A stretch of DNA of 8,107 nt from Clostridia bacterium (lineage in GTDB: Bacteria; Bacillota_A; Clostridia; Oscillospirales; CAG-272), in the NCBI GenBank assembly GCA_017414605.1, contig JAFQLG010000094.1, forward strand, positions 1 through 8,107, in the 5' to 3' direction. Position numbers and translations under genes: made by a program. The stretch's first letter is position 1. Every line of letters begins with the position of its first letter. Under the pieces are notes generated by a model. That model ran no database searches, had not been told where the DNA came from, and worked only from the letters and a program-made list of their open reading frames with translations. Positions 5,691-8,107 of the stretch are shown piece after piece.

Positions 5691-7136
5691 ATGGTATTTT
5701 CAAGTCTTTTCTTTGTATTCTTCTTCCTCGTTGTGTGCTATGCGATATATTTCCTTGCAAGGCGCATGAAAACGAGAAATATTATATTGCTTGTATCCTC
5801 CCTCATCTTCTATGCCTGGGGAGGACCTGTTCTCGTGCTTTTGCTGTGCCTGATGGCATTTATATGCTGGATAGGCGCTCTGCTTATAGACCAGAATCCC
5901 GATAAAAAAACGCGCCTGGCTCTTTGCTGGGTAACGGCGGCGATATGTCTTTCCATTCTGGTCATCTTCAAATACACGGGCTGGCTTATGTCAACGGCGT
6001 TCTCAATATTCAATATTGATGCCGTTGTTCCTTCAATAGCTCTTCCCATAGGAATCTCATTCTATACCTTCCAGCTTATCTCTTACGTTATTGACGTTTA
6101 TCGCGGAGAGGTGGCCGCGCAGAAAAAATATTGGCTCTTACTCCTTTACGCTTCCCTTTTCCACCAATGCATAGCAGGTCCTATCGTTCGATATGCCGAC
6201 GTAAATCATGATATTGAAAACCGCGTTCTCCGTCTTGATGACATAAGCCGCGGCGTATCACGCTTCTCGGTCGGTCTTGCCAAAAAGGCTATTCTCGCGA
6301 ACGGTTGCGGCGCTATCGTGGACGGTATCTTCAACAATTCAGAGGGGCTTATGATGGGGGCAGACGGAATTGCGGGGCTTTCAAGCGCCGCTGTGCTTCT
6401 CGGCTCGTTCTGCTACATGCTCCAGCTCTATCTCGACTTTTCCGCATACTCCGATATGGCTATCGGTATGGGACTGATGGTGGGATTCCACTACAAAGAA
6501 AACTTCAATTATCCTTACGTTGCCGATTCTATCACGAATTTCTGGAGAAGATGGCATATTTCACTCTCCACATTCTTCCGCGATTACGTTTACATACCCT
6601 TAGGCGGCAACAGAGTTAAGATCCCCCGCCACATTCTCAATATGTTCGCGGTCTGGGCGCTTACCGGCATCTGGCACGGAGCTAACTGGAACTTTATTCT
6701 GTGGGGACTTTATTGGTTCGTATTCCTTGTAATTGAAAAGTACGTTTTCAGGCTCAGGAATGATTCTATTCTGCCCGTAAAGATACTTCGCATAATAATC
6801 ACTCAAATAATCGTATTCTTCGGCATGATGCTGTTCAAATTCAGCGACCTTTCAGCTCTCGGACAAGCCGTTGCCAACATATTTGTATCAAATGGACAGG
6901 GCTTTACCGATATGCAGACCGCGCTTACGTTCAAGAACAACTTGTTCTTCATTATTGCGGCGGCGCTTGCCTGCACGCCCATAATCCCCGCGCTGAAAGC
7001 CTTGTTTGCAAAGTGGCGCGGCACTCAAAGAGTGTGGACAGTGCTTGAAACTGCAATGCCTGTAATTTTAGTTGTGCTTTCAGCATTCACACTTGCGGGC
7101 GACAGCTACAACCCGTTTTTGTATTTCCAATTCTGA
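5691..7136 (+). CDS. AlgI/DltB-type MBOAT family O-acyltransferase
   Basis: A 481-residue polytopic membrane enzyme of the membrane-bound O-acyltransferase family, which passes an acyl group (often acetyl) from a cytoplasmic donor toward an extracellular polysaccharide or teichoic acid. Visible landmarks: N-terminal membrane segments with LIFYAWGGP (38-46), GISFYTFQLISYVIDVYRG (121-139), HQCIAGPIVRY (158-168), QLYLDFSAYSDMAIGMG (245-261), FWRRWHISLSTFFRDYVYIP (284-303) with LGGNR next, and TGIWHGANWNFILWG (325-339) with the presumed catalytic His329. The length matches AlgI-like proteins (~460-520). The ATG 5691 has AGAGG 10 nt upstream. A DHHW protein follows after 15 nt, the usual partner of such MBOATs, so an envelope or exopolysaccharide O-acetylation role is inferred. 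No dltA, dltC or dltD gene is beside it in the window, which argues against D-alanylation. The polymer target is unknown. Confidence 0.95.
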   Translation: MVFSSLFFVFFFLVVCYAIYFLARRMKTRNIILLVSSLIFYAWGGPVLVLLLCLMAFICWIGALLIDQNPDKKTRLALCWVTAAICLSILVIFKYTGWLMSTAFSIFNIDAVVPSIALPIGISFYTFQLISYVIDVYRGEVAAQKKYWLLLLYASLFHQCIAGPIVRYADVNHDIENRVLRLDDISRGVSRFSVGLAKKAILANGCGAIVDGIFNNSEGLMMGADGIAGLSSAAVLLGSFCYMLQLYLDFSAYSDMAIGMGLMVGFHYKENFNYPYVADSITNFWRRWHISLSTFFRDYVYIPLGGNRVKIPRHILNMFAVWALTGIWHGANWNFILWGLYWFVFLVIEKYVFRLRNDSILPVKILRIIITQIIVFFGMMLFKFSDLSALGQAVANIFVSNGQGFTDMQTALTFKNNLFFIIAAALACTPIIPALKALFAKWRGTQRVWTVLETAMPVILVVLSAFTLAGDSYNPFLYFQF

Positions 7137-7151
7137 TAAGGAGGACTTGAT

Positions 7152-8107
7152 ATGAACGATACTTTTACTCAAAAAAGCGCGAAGATAAAAATAGTCCTCT
7201 TTACTGCACTTTTAGTGGCATTTTGCGTGATAGGACTTGCGTTTTTTGCCCGCCCCACAGTTTCCGAGAACGAAAAGCGCGAGCTTACAAAGTTCCCCGA
7301 ATTCACGCTTGATTCCTTCCTCTCGGGAGAGTACACCGCAGAAATCAGCCTTTGGTTTGCCGATACCTATCCCTTGCGCGAGCCTATGATCGCGGCAAAC
7401 TCGGCATTAAGTCAGCTCTACGGCATCAAGGACGAGCAGATCGTGGGCGGAGGCGATGCGGAAGATATTCCAACAGGTCCATCCGATATCGAATTCAATC
7501 CCACCGACGACGGTAAGGGACAAGGCTTTGAGGGACTTTACGTAAACGGCAGTACCGCTTATCAGCTCTATTATTTCAATCAGCAAAACTCAAATTCCTA
7601 CGTTTCCCTGATAAACACGTTTGCCGCCGAGATAGGCGACAAAGCCAACGTATACGACATGATAGTTCCCCTGCATTGCGAGATAGCACTTTCAAAGGAC
7701 ACTATTTCAAAATACAAAGCCTCAAGCTGTGACGAGGCAATACAATATATGTATTCCAATCTCGCAAGCGGTGTTAAGAGCGTGGACGTAACTCCCATTC
7801 TCAAGGCACATAACGGCGAATATCTCTATTTCCGCACCGACCATCACTGGACGGCGCGCGGAGCATACTACGCATACGTTGCCTTTTGCCAGCAAAAAGG
7901 CATTACTCCTACTCCTCTTGAGGATTACAGACGACTTCAGTTTGACGGTTTTCTCGGTACCTTCTATGCCGAGGCAAAGCAGCCCGCGGCTATGAAGAGC
8001 GATCCCGATTTCGTTGAGGCATTCGTTCCCAACGGTACCAACGAAACAATGGTATACGACAGCAATGGCAACAAGATCGCCGAATACGCCGTTGTATTCA
8101 CCAAGGC
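7152..8107 (+). CDS. DHHW family (AlgX/SGNH-like) protein, 3' end cut by window
   Basis: The frame is open from ATG 7152 to the window end (318 residues visible, no stop), so the gene continues. AAGGAGG (7138-7144) lies 7 nt before the start and 15 nt separate it from the MBOAT stop, so the two are one operon. The protein has a short cytoplasmic tail, one membrane anchor at about 12-32, then an extracellular domain. Family features: SENEKRELTKFPEF (38-51), the GEYTAEISLWFADTYPLRE stretch (59-77), and the signature YFRTDHHWTARGAYYAY (226-242), with Asp230 and His232 in the D-x-H arrangement used by AlgX/AlgJ-like SGNH O-acetyltransferases. A low-complexity Gly/Asp/Pro linker spans about 98-125. 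The expected Ser nucleophile would lie past the window end and cannot be checked. It probably completes acyl transfer to a surface polymer with the neighbouring MBOAT. Confidence 0.92.
   Translation, partial: MNDTFTQKSAKIKIVLFTALLVAFCVIGLAFFARPTVSENEKRELTKFPEFTLDSFLSGEYTAEISLWFADTYPLREPMIAANSALSQLYGIKDEQIVGGGDAEDIPTGPSDIEFNPTDDGKGQGFEGLYVNGSTAYQLYYFNQQNSNSYVSLINTFAAEIGDKANVYDMIVPLHCEIALSKDTISKYKASSCDEAIQYMYSNLASGVKSVDVTPILKAHNGEYLYFRTDHHWTARGAYYAYVAFCQQKGITPTPLEDYRRLQFDGFLGTFYAEAKQPAAMKSDPDFVEAFVPNGTNETMVYDSNGNKIAEYAVVFTK

Noticed and set aside
1..8107. CRISPR repeats, insertion sequences, tRNA/rRNA genes and attachment sites
   Set aside because: I scanned both strands and saw no regularly spaced direct repeats, transposase-like frames, cloverleaf or rRNA signatures.

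Overview
The window looks like a chromosomal segment of a low-to-mid GC Gram-positive bacterium of class Clostridia (Bacillota), plausibly an uncultured gut lineage. This is inferred from a THF riboswitch, a preQ1-I type riboswitch, two S components of group II ECF vitamin transporters, consensus TTGACA/TATAAT promoters, strong Shine-Dalgarno sites, and a Cof-type phosphatase beside valS. No mobile element, CRISPR array, tRNA or rRNA gene is visible. No intergenic gap exceeds 300 bases.

Layout. Plus strand, 2-2076: the 3' part of valS (valyl-tRNA synthetase), a 14-bp hairpin, then a HAD-IIB (Cof-type) phosphatase. A near-perfect bidirectional terminator (2083-2110) closes this block and the convergent minus-strand operon. 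Minus strand, 5561 down to 2111: a consensus promoter, a THF riboswitch, folT (folate ECF S component), folC (folylpolyglutamate synthase), a second aptamer of preQ1-I type, queT (queuosine-precursor ECF S component), and a VTT/TVP38-family membrane protein. Plus strand, 5609-8107: an extended -10 promoter, an AlgI/DltB-type MBOAT O-acyltransferase, and the 5' part of a DHHW-family (AlgX-like) protein that runs off the window.

How the genes work together. The minus-strand operon is a salvage unit: FolT brings in folate, FolC traps it by polyglutamylation, and the THF riboswitch at the head of the message can sense reduced folate. A second, internal riboswitch separately gates queT and perhaps the VTT gene in response to preQ1. 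Folate and preQ1 both derive from GTP through the same first enzyme (GTP cyclohydrolase I) when made de novo, so the two halves are metabolically related. Neither S component has its ECF energy module here, so both presumably share a module encoded elsewhere. The divergent MBOAT-DHHW pair is the usual two-gene arrangement for moving acyl groups across the membrane onto an extracellular polymer.

The most notable feature is one likely transcript carrying two aptamers for different metabolites. The second lies only 9 nt after the folC stop codon and is followed by two back-to-back hairpins without a U tract. The component families are all known; I see no wholly new enzyme system.
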